NCBI RefSeq assembly: GCF_030816485.1
Contig: NZ_JAUSYC010000002.1
Span: 186,001 to 250,000, forward strand
DNA: 64,000 nt
DNA from: Arthrobacter sp. B1I2
Lineage (GTDB): Bacteria > Actinomycetota > Actinomycetes > Actinomycetales > Micrococcaceae
Reading direction: 5' to 3'
Shown piece by piece: positions 20,470 to 29,406 of the stretch. The notes below the pieces were generated by a model. It was not told where the DNA came from. It searched no databases and was given only the letters and a program-made list of their open reading frames with translations. The translations under genes were made by a program, and so were the position numbers. Within the stretch, counting starts at the first letter, position 1. The number at the start of each line of letters is the position of its first letter.

Positions 20470-20595
20470 CCGCCTGCGCGGAATCCCCGGCACGGTATTC
20501 CCGCGCCCACGGCCTGGTGGCGCGACAGTTCCGCGAGGTTTACCGCACTCCTCTGACCTTTGTCGCGATAAGCAACCCTCCTGCCAGTGCAGTCC

Positions 20596-21109
20596 TGCGG
20601 CTGATGGATACAGTGCTGCGTAGTTAGCCTGTTGGTCTGCGGCCAGGATCAGTGGCGCGCCGACCGGTCCCAGGGCGCTGGGGATTTTCTGGGAAAAGGT
20701 GTTGATCGCCATGAACCGTCCCGCTTGATTCTCACGGTCCGGCAATATGTCCAGAACCATTGCCTCGTTCACTGCTGAGAACATTGCGATCCCGCACGTG
20801 TTGAGAAAGCCGCCAACGAGGAGCATTGGCATGCTTCACGACAGGGCGAGCACTACAGCGGCTGCGGCATACACGGCCGCCAAGGAAAATGAACGGGCGC
20901 CGGCGCCGGAACCGGTCCGAAGGCCATCCGCCGGTCAGGGAACCGCCCATTGCACCGAGCACGCTGAGACCTGAAACGGTCGCCACCACTGTCACTACCT
21001 GGGCGACCGGAAGGCCCAGGCGCTGGGCGTAGAAGAAGGACGTGCACGACGTGGTGAATGAGATTCCAATGAAGAGAATGAAGCGGCCCAGCCAGTTCCA
21101 CGCACGAGC
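20596..21109 (-). pseudogene. MFS sugar-transporter remnant with frameshift and stop
   Basis: Leftwards from about 21109 the frame reads RAWNWLGRFILFIGISF, VTVVATVSGLSVLG and GGWPSDRFRRRRPF, the second half of an MFS transporter. Near 20875 the frame shifts; the next frame contains LAAVYAAAAVVLALS, a TGA, then MLLVGGFLNTCGIAMF, VLDILPDRENQAGRFMAI and PSALGPVGAPLIL. The N-terminal half and the extreme C terminus are lost. It was probably once paired with the TetR fragment or the GH78 fragment beside it. Confidence 0.8.
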
Positions 21110-21582
21110 CGCGTCCCGGACAACTTCAGCACGCAGATCGCACTCGTGGCCTCCCTGGAGCTCGATGGACAAGCGGGACGCGAACGCATCACAACTGACT
21201 TGCAGTGGGAGGTCGCAACCGGATGTATCGTCACCGCTGACCTCATGGACGGACAGCACACCGACCCGCGTCGGATCGGGCAAGAGGTTTGGCTGGCGGT
21301 GGCCGCCTCGAACGACCCGCTCACTACGGACGTCGCACGCTTGAGCTGGTCACCTGCCCCACCGGTTCGGGCAAAGGAGGAATACCGGCCCGTCTCCGTG
21401 CGCTGACTTCCCTCGGGACGACAGGTCGTGGATTTCGGGAAAATCCTCAACGGCCGTCCGACTGCGGAGGCTCGGTCCCGACGGCACTCGCATCGTGCTC
21501 ACACACGGCGAGGCACTCGACGCGGACGGCGACCTGACACTTGACCACCTCGCCTACTACCCCGGTCCGGGCAAGGCCATAA
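21110..21582 (+). pseudogene. GH78-like alpha-L-rhamnosidase fragment with stop and frameshift
   Basis: Pieces match the N-terminal beta domains of bacterial alpha-L-rhamnosidases: RITTDLQWEVATGCIVTADL, DGQHTDPR, EYRPVSVR, then a TGA at 21404, PSGRQVVDFGKILNGR, a frameshift near 21455, and RRLGPDGTRIVLTHGEALDADGDLTLDHLAY. The catalytic barrel is absent. The left end abuts the MFS remnant and the right end is cut by the IS110 fragment. The family call is from pattern memory of rhamnosidases and would need a profile search. Confidence 0.6.
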
Positions 21583-21704
21583 TCCGGTGTCATTCGGTGC
21601 GGAATGATTTCGCCGGTCTGGGCGTCCAACGCGCATGAGACAACGGTGCGGGCATGCTCATCCAAGCCGACACTTGTACGCTCGAACATAGCTGGAACCT
21701 CCAA
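21576..21704 (-). mobile_element. IS110-family transposase N-terminal fragment
   Basis: From ATG 21689, with an intact GGAGGT upstream, the frame reads MFERTSVGLDEHARTVVSCA and continues through QTGEIIPHRMTPDYG, the standard beginning of IS110-type transposases. Homology stops after about 38 residues; the rest of the open frame to 21447 is antisense to the rhamnosidase scrap. Only the front end of the element remains. Confidence 0.8.
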
Positions 21705-22112
21705 ATTTCAAATGTGGCTCTACCTGTCCGCCAAGTGCGGCAGGCAACCTACGCCTTGCTTTGAAAAGGAGTTTTCAGCCCACGAAGCCACACTTCCTGG
21801 GCCTTCAGACAGAGGCCATCAACGCCGGGACAGGCTCCGGAGCGTCCCACCATCCACCACCCTCGGGACGGACGCACAAAAGCTGGACGCTCCGGAAATG
21901 GTCCGGCGACAATGGCCATCAGAAGGACCAGGCACCCGAGAGGGCTCGCCCGGGGCCCCGGCACCTCCTGCTACATATCGTCTAGAGGTCGGACAGCGGC
22001 TTGGCGGACCTCAACTGGAGTCCTTCAGACCCCAGAACCCCTGGCTGCTTTAGAAGAGCCCTCCTGTGGCGCGGGTTCCGCGGCTTGAGCCCGGGAGGAA
22101 CCCTCTCCTACT
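21705..22112. other. Non-coding debris between IS110 fragment and gntK
   Basis: Open frames occur on both strands but none has an RBS or a recognisable protein. Base use is like the rest of the decayed region 20470-21700. I see no terminator strong enough to name. Confidence 0.5.
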
Positions 22113-22685
22113 TCACGCAGTTAGAGGACTTCCGGAAGCGTCACCTTCGGCCCCAGTCGTGACTGCATCCGCGGGCTTCAGGTTCAGCTCGAGCATCTCG
22201 GCCAGGACGTCCAGGGGCTGGGTGATATCGCCCAGCACATGGGCCTCGTCTGCCTCCAAGTCCTCCAGTGCGGCGAATTGGGAGTCCAGCAGTGCGCGCG
22301 GCATGAACTCGTGGGAACGGGCGTCCATCCGTGCGCCGATTGTTGCCGCAGTGCCCGCGAGGTGGACGAAGACAACATCCGGTGCATAGCCGCGCAACAG
22401 ATCTCTGTACCGGCGCTTCAGCGCGGAGCAGGCAACAATCGGCGGGACTCCGGTGCCGCCGTCGTCCTTCCCTGCAAGCAACTGCCCTAGCCGGGCAAGC
22501 CACGGCTCCCGGTCCGTGTCCGTCAGCGGAACCCCGGCGGCCATCTTTTGCTTGTTGGCTGCAGGGTGGAAATCATCCCCGTCAAAGAACGGCATGCCCA
22601 GTCGCTGGCCCAGGAGGGCGCCGACGGTGGACTTTCCGCAGCCGGACACTCCCATCACTACCAGGGGAGGCAGATGCCCGCTCAC
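22113..22685 (-). CDS. gntK: Gluconokinase
   Basis: 190 residues from GTG 22685, which overlaps the idonate dehydrogenase stop (GTGA). The P-loop GVSGCGKST is near residue 12, then DGDDFHPAANKQKMAAGVPLTDTDR, a GntK hallmark, and CSALKRRYRDLLR. It phosphorylates D-gluconate to 6-phosphogluconate for the pentose phosphate route. Last gene of the idn group; with the two upstream dehydrogenases it completes conversion of L-idonate or 5-ketogluconate to 6-phosphogluconate. Confidence 0.95.
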   Translation of the reverse strand: MSGHLPPLVVMGVSGCGKSTVGALLGQRLGMPFFDGDDFHPAANKQKMAAGVPLTDTDREPWLARLGQLLAGKDDGGTGVPPIVACSALKRRYRDLLRGYAPDVVFVHLAGTAATIGARMDARSHEFMPRALLDSQFAALEDLEADEAHVLGDITQPLDVLAEMLELNLKPADAVTTGAEGDASGSPLTA

Positions 22686-23773
22686 TGGGCATCCCGCGGT
22701 CTGCCGAAGCTGAGGAGGACTTTGCCGGAGGTTGTGGAGTCTTTGGCGACCTCGAAGGCGTGCAGGGCTTCGGTGAGTGGGAATTGGTGGGTGATGACGG
22801 GGTCGATGTGGAGGGAGCCGTCGGCGAGGGCGGAGATCACCTGGTCTATTTCGTCGTTGAACCGGAATGAGCCTTTGAGGTCCAGTTCGCGGGTGATGGC
22901 CAGTGAGATGGGCACCGGCTGCATGCCGGTCGGCAGCAGCCCGACCATCACCACTGTTCCGCCGCGTACCGCGCCGTTGATGGCGGAAGCGAGACCATGG
23001 TGGTTCCCGGAGGACTCAATCACGACGTCGGCCTCCACGGCGGCGATCGCTGCGGTGTCCGCGGCGTTGATTACCTGGTCCGCGCCGACGGCAGTGGCGA
23101 TGTCCAGGGGCTTGGCATGCAGGTCCACGGCCGTGATCCGGGCGGCGCCTGCGCGTTTCAGGACGGCGACGGCGAGGGCGCCGATGGGTCCGGAACCGAC
23201 CACCAGCGCGGTCTTCCCACGGACATCGCCGGCCCGGGAGACAGCATGCCAGGCCACGGAGGCCGGCTCGATCAGGGCCGCGGTGCGCAGGTCCATGCCC
23301 TCCGGCAGGCGCCGCAGCATCCGCACCGGCAGGTTCACGTACCTGCTGAACGCCCCGTCCGTGTGCGGATAACGGGCAGCACTGCCCAGGTACGTGCAGC
23401 CTGGTGAGAGGTTGGGCCGGTCCGCCGGATACCGGGCCGAGCCCGGACCCGGAGTGGCCGGATGCACCGCGACGGCGGTCCCCACCGGCGGGCCCGCACC
23501 ATTGACTGCGGCCCGGACCACGGTCCCGGAAATTTCGTGGCCCAGGACCAGCGGCGCCTTCAGAATGGACTCCCCCGCCGCGCCATGCAGCCAATTATGA
23601 AGGTCCGACCCGCAGATCCCCCCGTACACCACCTCCACTACAGCTTCATCGGATGCGGGTCGGGGCAGCGGGACCTCGTCGATCCGCAGGTCACCGGCGC
23701 CGTGGGCGACCAGCGCCGGACCCGTGGCCGGCAGCGTGTCCGGATCGGTTGCCAGGTCTGTAATCAGGGCCAT
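22682..23773 (-). CDS. idnD: L-idonate 5-dehydrogenase-like zinc alcohol dehydrogenase
   Basis: 363 residues from ATG 23773, sharing one base with the previous stop (TGATG). Catalytic zinc ligands appear in GICGSDLHNW, LGHEISG and IEPASVAWH; the NAD loop is GSGPIGALAV. It resembles IdnD (the FGSA/YPHxDG block appears as LGSAARYPHTDGAF). The Cys-rich loop that holds the structural zinc in E. coli IdnD is replaced by PGPGSARYPADR, leaving at most one of four cysteines. L-idonate to 5-ketogluconate is the likely reaction; another polyol or sugar acid is possible. Confidence 0.85.
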   Translation of the reverse strand: MALITDLATDPDTLPATGPALVAHGAGDLRIDEVPLPRPASDEAVVEVVYGGICGSDLHNWLHGAAGESILKAPLVLGHEISGTVVRAAVNGAGPPVGTAVAVHPATPGPGSARYPADRPNLSPGCTYLGSAARYPHTDGAFSRYVNLPVRMLRRLPEGMDLRTAALIEPASVAWHAVSRAGDVRGKTALVVGSGPIGALAVAVLKRAGAARITAVDLHAKPLDIATAVGADQVINAADTAAIAAVEADVVIESSGNHHGLASAINGAVRGGTVVMVGLLPTGMQPVPISLAITRELDLKGSFRFNDEIDQVISALADGSLHIDPVITHQFPLTEALHAFEVAKDSTTSGKVLLSFGRPRDAQ

Positions 23774-24543
23774 CAGACCACCACCGTCATTCCGCCATCG
23801 ATGAAAATGGTCTGTCCGTTCACGAAGTTGGAGCCGTCCGAGGCCAGCCACACCACCGGTCCGGCCAGGTCCTCCACGGTGCCCCAGCGGTGGGCAGGGG
23901 TCCTGCCGAGGATCCAGGCGTTGAATTCCTCATCATCGACCAGGTTCTGGGTCATTTCGGTGTGGATGTAGCCCGGCGCAACGGCGTTGATCTGCAGCCC
24001 TGAGGCCGCCCATTCGGCGGTCATGGCGCGGGTAAGGTTCCGCAGGCCTCCCTTTGCCGCGATGTAGGGGGCGATAGTGGGCCGAGCCAGGTCGGTCTGG
24101 ACAGAGCAGATGTTGATGATCTTGCCCCTGCCCCGTTCGATCATGTGCCGGGCAGCTTCGCGGCCCACCAGGAAGGCGCTGGTCAGGTCCGTGGAGAGGA
24201 CGCGTTCCCAGTCCGCCACGTCCAGGTCCAGCATCGGGACGCGGTGCTGGATCCCGGCGTTGTTGACCAGGATCTCCAGCGGGCCGACGTTCTCTTCAAT
24301 CCAGCGGATGCTGCGGGCGGCAGCGCCGTCGTCGGTCACGTCGAAGGCAATGCTGTGGATCCGGCCAGGCGGGAAATCCGCCGCCATGGCAGCGGCTGCG
24401 TCCTTGAGCCGTTCCTCGTTGACGCCGTTGAGCACTACGGTTGCTCCGGCGTCGGCCAGTGCCTTGGCAAGCGCAGAACCGATGCCCCTGCTCGAACCGG
24501 TGACCAAGGCTACGCGCCCCGTGAGATCAAAAAGCCCTGTCAT
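23773..24543 (-). CDS. idnO: Gluconate 5-dehydrogenase-type SDR
   Basis: 256 residues. Nucleotide loop TGSSRGIG, NNAGIQHR, catalytic Ser in NICSVQ, YIAAKGG as the Tyr-Lys pair, and C-terminal FIDGGMTVVV. NNAGIQHR and the position next to idnD and gntK are typical of IdnO, which interconverts 5-ketogluconate and D-gluconate with NADP(H). It is 63 bases after the hydroxyacid dehydrogenase gene and coupled to idnD. Confidence 0.88.
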   Translation of the reverse strand: MTGLFDLTGRVALVTGSSRGIGSALAKALADAGATVVLNGVNEERLKDAAAAMAADFPPGRIHSIAFDVTDDGAAARSIRWIEENVGPLEILVNNAGIQHRVPMLDLDVADWERVLSTDLTSAFLVGREAARHMIERGRGKIINICSVQTDLARPTIAPYIAAKGGLRNLTRAMTAEWAASGLQINAVAPGYIHTEMTQNLVDDEEFNAWILGRTPAHRWGTVEDLAGPVVWLASDGSNFVNGQTIFIDGGMTVVV

Positions 24544-24606
24544 GTCCTGGTTACTTCCTCTATCTTGTCGTTTCGTGTGGCGGCCTGCATCAGGTAGCGG
24601 CCGCCC

Positions 24607-25545
24607 TTAGAACGGGCCCTGCTGGACAAGGTTGGCCGGGGTTTGGCCGGCGGCCAGCGCCTCGAGCTGCTGCTTCAGGAGTTTCAGGATCCGGGGCTCA
24701 AAGGCCGAGGCGTTGCCGCCCACGTGCGGGGTGATGAGGGCGTTCTCCGCGGACCACAGCGGGTGGCCGGCGGGCAGCGGCTCAGGATCGACCACGTCGA
24801 TGGCGCACTGGAGGCGGCCAGACACCACTTCCCGGGTCAGGGCCTCGGTGCTGATGACAGCACCGCGGCCCACATTCACCACCAGGGCTCCGTCGGGCAG
24901 GGCGGCCAGGACTTCCCGGCCCACCAGGTGGTGAGTGTTCTCGTTCAGGGGCAGGACGGAGACCAGGATGTCGTGGTCCGCGGCGAGGGCCACCAGATCC
25001 TCCGGGCCGTGGACCTGACCATCCGCGTCCGTGCGGGCCGCGCTTCCCACCCGGGTCAGCGTAACTTCGAAAGGCTCGAGCCGGCGGGCGAGTTCCTTGC
25101 CGATCCCGCCGATGCCCAGCAGCAGGACCTTGCGGTCGGCCAGGGACTGGCGGCGCTGCGGTTTCCAGCTTTCAATCTGCTGGTCCTTGACGGCCTGGTC
25201 GATGCCCCGCAGCTTGGCAAGGATGAGGCCCACGGCCAGCTCAGCGGTGGCAGCTGCATGGACGCCCGAGGCGTTTGCCACTGCGGCGGCCGGACCGGCG
25301 GCCTCGCAGACGCCGTCGTACCCTGTTGACTGCGTCTGCACGAATTTAAGGTCCGGGACCTTGCCCAGCGAACCCAGCACTGCTCCGGCGTCGATGTACG
25401 GCAGGATGACGCCGTCGATGCCACCCAGCTCCTCCCCCGGTTCGTCCTTCATGTCCCACACCACGCCCCGTAGTCCTTCGGGGAGTGGCGAGAGGTCAAC
25501 CAGGAGCTGGGGTTCGGGGAAACTAACGGTTCGTACTAATTGCAT
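24607..25545 (-). CDS. D-isomer-specific 2-hydroxyacid dehydrogenase
   Basis: 312 residues. NAD-binding GIGGIGKELAR near residue 145, catalytic Arg in NVGRGA, Asp/Glu in DVVDPEPLPAGHPLW, and catalytic His in ITPHVGG. Family members reduce 2-keto acids such as glyoxylate, hydroxypyruvate or 2-ketogluconate. Placed in the idn/gnt cluster, a 2-ketogluconate reductase is plausible (inference). Start ATG 25545. Confidence 0.9.
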   Translation of the reverse strand: MQLVRTVSFPEPQLLVDLSPLPEGLRGVVWDMKDEPGEELGGIDGVILPYIDAGAVLGSLGKVPDLKFVQTQSTGYDGVCEAAGPAAAVANASGVHAAATAELAVGLILAKLRGIDQAVKDQQIESWKPQRRQSLADRKVLLLGIGGIGKELARRLEPFEVTLTRVGSAARTDADGQVHGPEDLVALAADHDILVSVLPLNENTHHLVGREVLAALPDGALVVNVGRGAVISTEALTREVVSGRLQCAIDVVDPEPLPAGHPLWSAENALITPHVGGNASAFEPRILKLLKQQLEALAAGQTPANLVQQGPF

Positions 25546-25610
25546 CTGGACTGCCTATCGGTTGGGCGGTGGGAAGGTAGTTGCTCGGGTTTGGGCGTCG
25601 CGGGGCGGCT

Positions 25611-26372
25611 TTAGTCGGAGTCCCCGCGGCGGTCGAAGGTGAGGCCGCCGGGGACCTGGAAGGTGGGCATGAGTTCCAGCATGCCCACGTTGACGTGGCG
25701 CGGGGTTTCGATGGCGTAGTCCAGGGCGTTGACGATGTCGTCGGTGGTGAGCGACTCGTAGCCTTCGTAGTACGTTTGCCAGGCTTCTTTCATGGCCTCG
25801 GGGCTGCCGCCCATGTTGCGGCCGAAGATCTCGGTTTCCACCCGGCCCGGGCAGATTTCGGTAACGCGGATGCGCTTGCCCACGGTGTCGTTTCGGAGCT
25901 GCCGGGAGATCTGGTGCACCGCGGCCTTAGTGGCGTGGTAGACGGTGTGGCCGTAGAAGTTGTAGATACCGGCGATGGAGCTGATGTTGACCACGTGGCC
26001 GAGGTCCCGTTCCACCATGCCGGGCAGGACCAGCCGGGTGAGCTGCAGCAGCCCGCGGAGGTTCACGTCAATAAGTTCGTCGATGTCCTGCTCGGAGGAA
26101 TCCAGGATGTTGCCGGGCCGGGAGACGCCCGCGCAATTGACCAGGACGTCCACTTTCAGGTCATTGACGACGGCGGCCAGGGCGGCGGTATCGGTCAGGT
26201 CCACCACGTGCGGGACTACTCCCGTACGGTCCGCCAGTTCAGCGAGGCGTTCCTCATTGCGGGCCACCGCGTGGACGGTGAGGCCGCGCTTGGCCAGCCG
26301 CTCGGCGATGGCGGCGCCCATGCCGGTGGATGCACCGGTGACGAGGGCGGTGGTGTAGTCGGAAAAAGGCAT
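25611..26372 (-). CDS. SDR-family oxidoreductase
   Basis: 253 residues. TGASTGMGAAIAERLA loop, NCAGVSRPG, SSIAGIYNF, YHATKAAVHQ as the catalytic Tyr-Lys, and CPGRVETEIFG. This is close to the YdfG/serine dehydrogenase branch of classical SDRs. The substrate is unknown. It lies between pxpC (143-base gap) and the hydroxyacid dehydrogenase (65 bases), so it may head a separate transcript with the idn genes. Confidence 0.88.
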   Translation of the reverse strand: MPFSDYTTALVTGASTGMGAAIAERLAKRGLTVHAVARNEERLAELADRTGVVPHVVDLTDTAALAAVVNDLKVDVLVNCAGVSRPGNILDSSEQDIDELIDVNLRGLLQLTRLVLPGMVERDLGHVVNISSIAGIYNFYGHTVYHATKAAVHQISRQLRNDTVGKRIRVTEICPGRVETEIFGRNMGGSPEAMKEAWQTYYEGYESLTTDDIVNALDYAIETPRHVNVGMLELMPTFQVPGGLTFDRRGDSD

Positions 26373-26515
26373 TGGTACTCCAAAGTGGTGGAATTCGGGC
26401 GGACTCTTGCGTCCGGCAATGGGCTGGACGTAGGAGCCCTGGGTTGGCAGGGGTTAGGGATCGCGCAGCGGTTCGTGCGCGCGGTCCTTGGCGGCGGGAA
26501 AAGCATTCATGATGT

Positions 26516-27529
26516 TCAGGCTCCTGACGCTGGGCTGAGTTCGTACCAGCGCTGGCCGGCGCCAATCCCGAGCAGACCAAAGACCGTTTGGATGGTGCTC
26601 CGGAGCCTGTCCAGTTCCAGGCAGGCCCTCCGGTGCATGGCTGTTGCTTCAGCCACGGTTGTCTTTCTGAAGGTGACGGTGTGTCCGGGCCTGGCTTGCG
26701 CCAGGACGTCCAGGGAGCGGCTCGTGACTACCGCCAGGACCGGATAACCGGCCGTCACGCCTCGTCCCCGGTGCAGCACCAGCAGCTCCTCCCGGGACGG
26801 GACCTCGATGGCCCCGACCGGAACGCCCCGGGAGAGCACTTCGGAGGTGAGCTGGCGCTCGGGCAGAGCACCACCGAGCCGGAGCCCGATGTGGTTGCTG
26901 CGGGGGCTCACTGTGTACTGCGTGGTGAACAGCAGGTCGGCCGTGTCCCCGAATTCCGCCACGTCAGGCCCGTCGGTGACATCGATGACCGGGTTGGTGG
27001 TGAAGGCGGGTTTGGTGAGGCCGAGCCGGAACAGCGGCAGGCCAAAGTGTGGCTGGGTGATGGGCGCGGTGGTCTTCCGTGTTTCCAGGCGGAAGCCCTC
27101 CACGAGCTTCAACCCGAAGGCCACCACGGTGTCAGGGGCGCAGCTGCCCAGCAAGCTGGGGACTGTGAAGGATCCGTGGACGGCGATGTAGGTGCGCAGT
27201 CCGGTCCGGATTCCCCGTACGGCCACGACTTCGCCGGCCCGGACGGATACCGGTTCCCACTGGGGGCAGTCGCGTCCACCCACCGTGAGGTCCATGGGCG
27301 CCCCGGTGACGGCGATCAGCAGGTCGGTGGTGGCGCGCATCCGGAAGTCCAGGGCAGTGAGTTCCAGCAGGGGGTCGTTGTCTTCGTTGCCGGCAAGGAT
27401 GTTCGCGGCCTTGGCCGAGAATTGGTCCAGGGCGCCGTTGACCGGGAGGCCGTAGGCGGGGCCCTTCGTCCGGCCGAGGTCGGTGACCACGGAGTGGCCA
27501 GGCTGCAGGATGATCAGTGAACCGGTCAT
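26516..27529 (-). CDS. pxpC: 5-oxoprolinase subunit C (biotin-dependent carboxyltransferase-like)
   Basis: 337 residues. Family blocks: LQPGHSVVTDLGR, GLPVNGALDQFSAKAAN, LLELTAL, and SNHIGLRLGG. With PxpA and PxpB it forms the ATP-dependent prokaryotic enzyme that opens 5-oxoproline to glutamate. Its ATG overlaps the pxpB stop (ATGA). The domain is related to urea amidolyase but carries no biotin itself. Confidence 0.92.
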   Translation of the reverse strand: MTGSLIILQPGHSVVTDLGRTKGPAYGLPVNGALDQFSAKAANILAGNEDNDPLLELTALDFRMRATTDLLIAVTGAPMDLTVGGRDCPQWEPVSVRAGEVVAVRGIRTGLRTYIAVHGSFTVPSLLGSCAPDTVVAFGLKLVEGFRLETRKTTAPITQPHFGLPLFRLGLTKPAFTTNPVIDVTDGPDVAEFGDTADLLFTTQYTVSPRSNHIGLRLGGALPERQLTSEVLSRGVPVGAIEVPSREELLVLHRGRGVTAGYPVLAVVTSRSLDVLAQARPGHTVTFRKTTVAEATAMHRRACLELDRLRSTIQTVFGLLGIGAGQRWYELSPASGA

Positions 27530-28251
27530 GGCCGGGCCTCCAGGAACTTCCCCGTGAAGTTTTCGAAGTCCCCTGCAGGGATCCTATAGAAGCGCAGTTC
27601 GTCACCCGGAACATAGGGCACCAGAGGTTCGCGTGCCGCGTCCAGGACTGTTAAAGGGGTCTGCCCGATGACGCACCAGCCACCCGGAGCCACTGCGGGC
27701 GCGATCACTGCCTGGCGGCCGGCAACTGACACCGCGCCCGCGGGAACGGACAGCCGCGGGTCCTTGAGACGCGGCACCGGGACCGGGAAGTCCGGCCCAT
27801 CCATCATCGGAGAACCTGCCGGCGCCCCGAGGCAACGGATGACGTAGGTCTTTGCGGTGTGCCTGGCAATCACGTCCTCAACATCCAGGCCCTGGTGGTC
27901 CGCCACGCGTTCCAGGTCGGGCCCGTATTCCCCGCCGTAAACCACGGGAACTTCGAAGCGGCGCGGTTCCCGCGTAGCGGGGCCGGTGAAGTCCAGCTGG
28001 CGCATTCCCAGGAGGACGAATGCCCGGACCTGCCGCGCTGAGGTGACGTAGGGGTCGAATTCCACCAGGACCGAGTCGTAGGTGGGAACGGCGCCGTAAA
28101 TGCCGTCGACGCCGGCCGTGGCCAGCCAGCCAGCCAGAGAGTGGACCGTGGCCCAGTTCGCTTCCGCATCACCGGACCGTGCCACCACCCGCAGGGCGGC
28201 GTCTCCGGATTCGAAAATATCCAGCGCTGTTGGCGTTGTCGTCGCTGTCAT
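27526..28251 (-). CDS. pxpB: 5-oxoprolinase subunit B
   Basis: 241 residues, KipI-like. Family features are SYDSVLVEFDP-like YDSVLVEFDPY, VPVVYGGEYGPDLERVA, CLGAPAGSPMMDG, and the C-terminal GGWCVIGQTPL. Partner of PxpC; together they bind ATP and the lactam. It is coupled to both neighbours by 4-base overlaps. Confidence 0.93.
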   Translation of the reverse strand: MTATTTPTALDIFESGDAALRVVARSGDAEANWATVHSLAGWLATAGVDGIYGAVPTYDSVLVEFDPYVTSARQVRAFVLLGMRQLDFTGPATREPRRFEVPVVYGGEYGPDLERVADHQGLDVEDVIARHTAKTYVIRCLGAPAGSPMMDGPDFPVPVPRLKDPRLSVPAGAVSVAGRQAVIAPAVAPGGWCVIGQTPLTVLDAAREPLVPYVPGDELRFYRIPAGDFENFTGKFLEARP

Positions 28252-29039
28252 TGTTTGGACACCTTCTGCTTTGCGTCGAGCACCTCTGCCAACGGGGCGA
28301 TGGTGACGCCCACGGCAATGAGTTCGCTGCGAATCAGGCGGGCCAGGTCGACGGCGCCAGGGTTGTCACCATGCAGCAGCACCGTGTCTGCCTGGATGGC
28401 GATGTCCCTGCCAGAGACTGCTTCGATGAGTCCTTCACAGACCATCCGCACAGTGCGCTCGATGATGACGGCGGGGTCATGGATCACGGCGCCGGGCTGG
28501 CTGCGCGGCACCAGTGTGCCGTCATCCTGGTAGGCGCGGTCCGCGATGCCGACGATCGCCACCCGCAGGCCGCGCTCTGCCGCAGCGATGGCGAGTTCAC
28601 CATCCTGGGCCAGGATGATCAGGGCGGGATCCACCCGGGCGGCGGCATCCGCTACGGCTCCCGCATAATCGGCCCGCGTTGCCACCAGGTTGCCCAAGCG
28701 GCCATGCGGGGCAAGGTGGGAGACGGAACCGCCATGGTAGGCGGCAAACGCTGACAGGGCTCCCAGCTGGTAGATGACGTCGGTGCGGACTTCGTCAGCT
28801 GTGAGGTCCATGGCCCGGCGGCCGAAGCCGCGGAGATCCGGGAAGCTCGGATGGGCGCCGATACTGACTCCCGTCCTGACACATTCAGCCACCGTGGCGT
28901 CCATGATGTCAGGGTCCCCTGCGTGGAAGCCGCAGGCGATGTTGGCGCTGGACACGATCTCCAGCAGGGCATTGTCGTCACCGATCGAGTAGGCGCCAAA
29001 ACCTTCACCAAGATCCGCTACGAGATCGACTGTGGGCAT
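28248..29039 (-). CDS. pxpA: 5-oxoprolinase subunit A (LamB/YcsF family)
   Basis: 263 residues from ATG 29039 with AGAGGAAGG upstream. Family start DLVADLGEGFGAYSIGDD, then SANIACGFHAGDP, GAHPSFPDLRGFGRR and LLHGDNPGA. First gene of the pxpABC operon. The upstream 367 bases hold an ATA-N9-TAT site (29127-29141) and a CCACACAAAGACG element, both also found at other promoters in this region, so the divergent LysR regulator probably controls it. Confidence 0.95.
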   Translation of the reverse strand: MPTVDLVADLGEGFGAYSIGDDNALLEIVSSANIACGFHAGDPDIMDATVAECVRTGVSIGAHPSFPDLRGFGRRAMDLTADEVRTDVIYQLGALSAFAAYHGGSVSHLAPHGRLGNLVATRADYAGAVADAAARVDPALIILAQDGELAIAAAERGLRVAIVGIADRAYQDDGTLVPRSQPGAVIHDPAVIIERTVRMVCEGLIEAVSGRDIAIQADTVLLHGDNPGAVDLARLIRSELIAVGVTIAPLAEVLDAKQKVSKQ

Positions 29040-29097
29040 TACGGGCCTTCCTCTGCTGGTACTGCGGGGTTAAATCAGTGTGGCATCGGAATTTGAG

Positions 29098-29110
29098 CCA
29101 CACAAAGACG
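29098..29110. promoter_or_regulatory. CCACACAAAGACG element, copy 1
   Basis: Located 59 bases upstream of pxpA. Twelve of its 13 bases recur at 29323-29335, and the core recurs inverted at 34156-34167 before the MFS gene. Unknown binding protein; the promoters concerned belong to the putative LysR regulon. Confidence 0.55.
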
Positions 29111-29126
29111 AATGCGGTATCTCCCT

Positions 29127-29141
29127 ATAGGGAACAGTTAT
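29127..29141. promoter_or_regulatory. ATA-N9-TAT site (ATAGGGAACAGTTAT)
   Basis: Matches the ATA-N9-TAT spacing known for Nac-type LysR regulators, overlapping a 12-base perfect palindrome TCCCTATAGGGA (29122-29133). It lies 88 bases upstream of pxpA in the divergent pxpA-lysR region. A related half site CCTGCTTAT is at 29210-29218. Confidence 0.55.
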
Positions 29142-29322
29142 GACCTTCGCCGGCGCTATTGACGCTGGCCCAAAGAATTTCGTAATTGTAAAACCCAATA
29201 AACTCTTTCCCTGCTTATGCAAAAAACATATACCGCCATCAAAATTGGCGATGGCCAGGCGGGGATAGAATGTTCTGGTCATTGGAAAGTCATCTGCAAC
29301 TAACCTATGCCCGAGACTCGGA

Positions 29323-29335
29323 TCACACAAAGACG
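29323..29335. promoter_or_regulatory. TCACACAAAGACG element, copy 2
   Basis: Located 72 bases upstream of the lysR start, in the same orientation as copy 1 and 225 bases from it. Confidence 0.55.
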
Positions 29336-29406
29336 TAATGCCTGTCCCGCCATAGCGCCAACGTATGACCCGCCTGCTGTGCCGTCCCCGCTGAAAGAGG
29401 AGCTCT

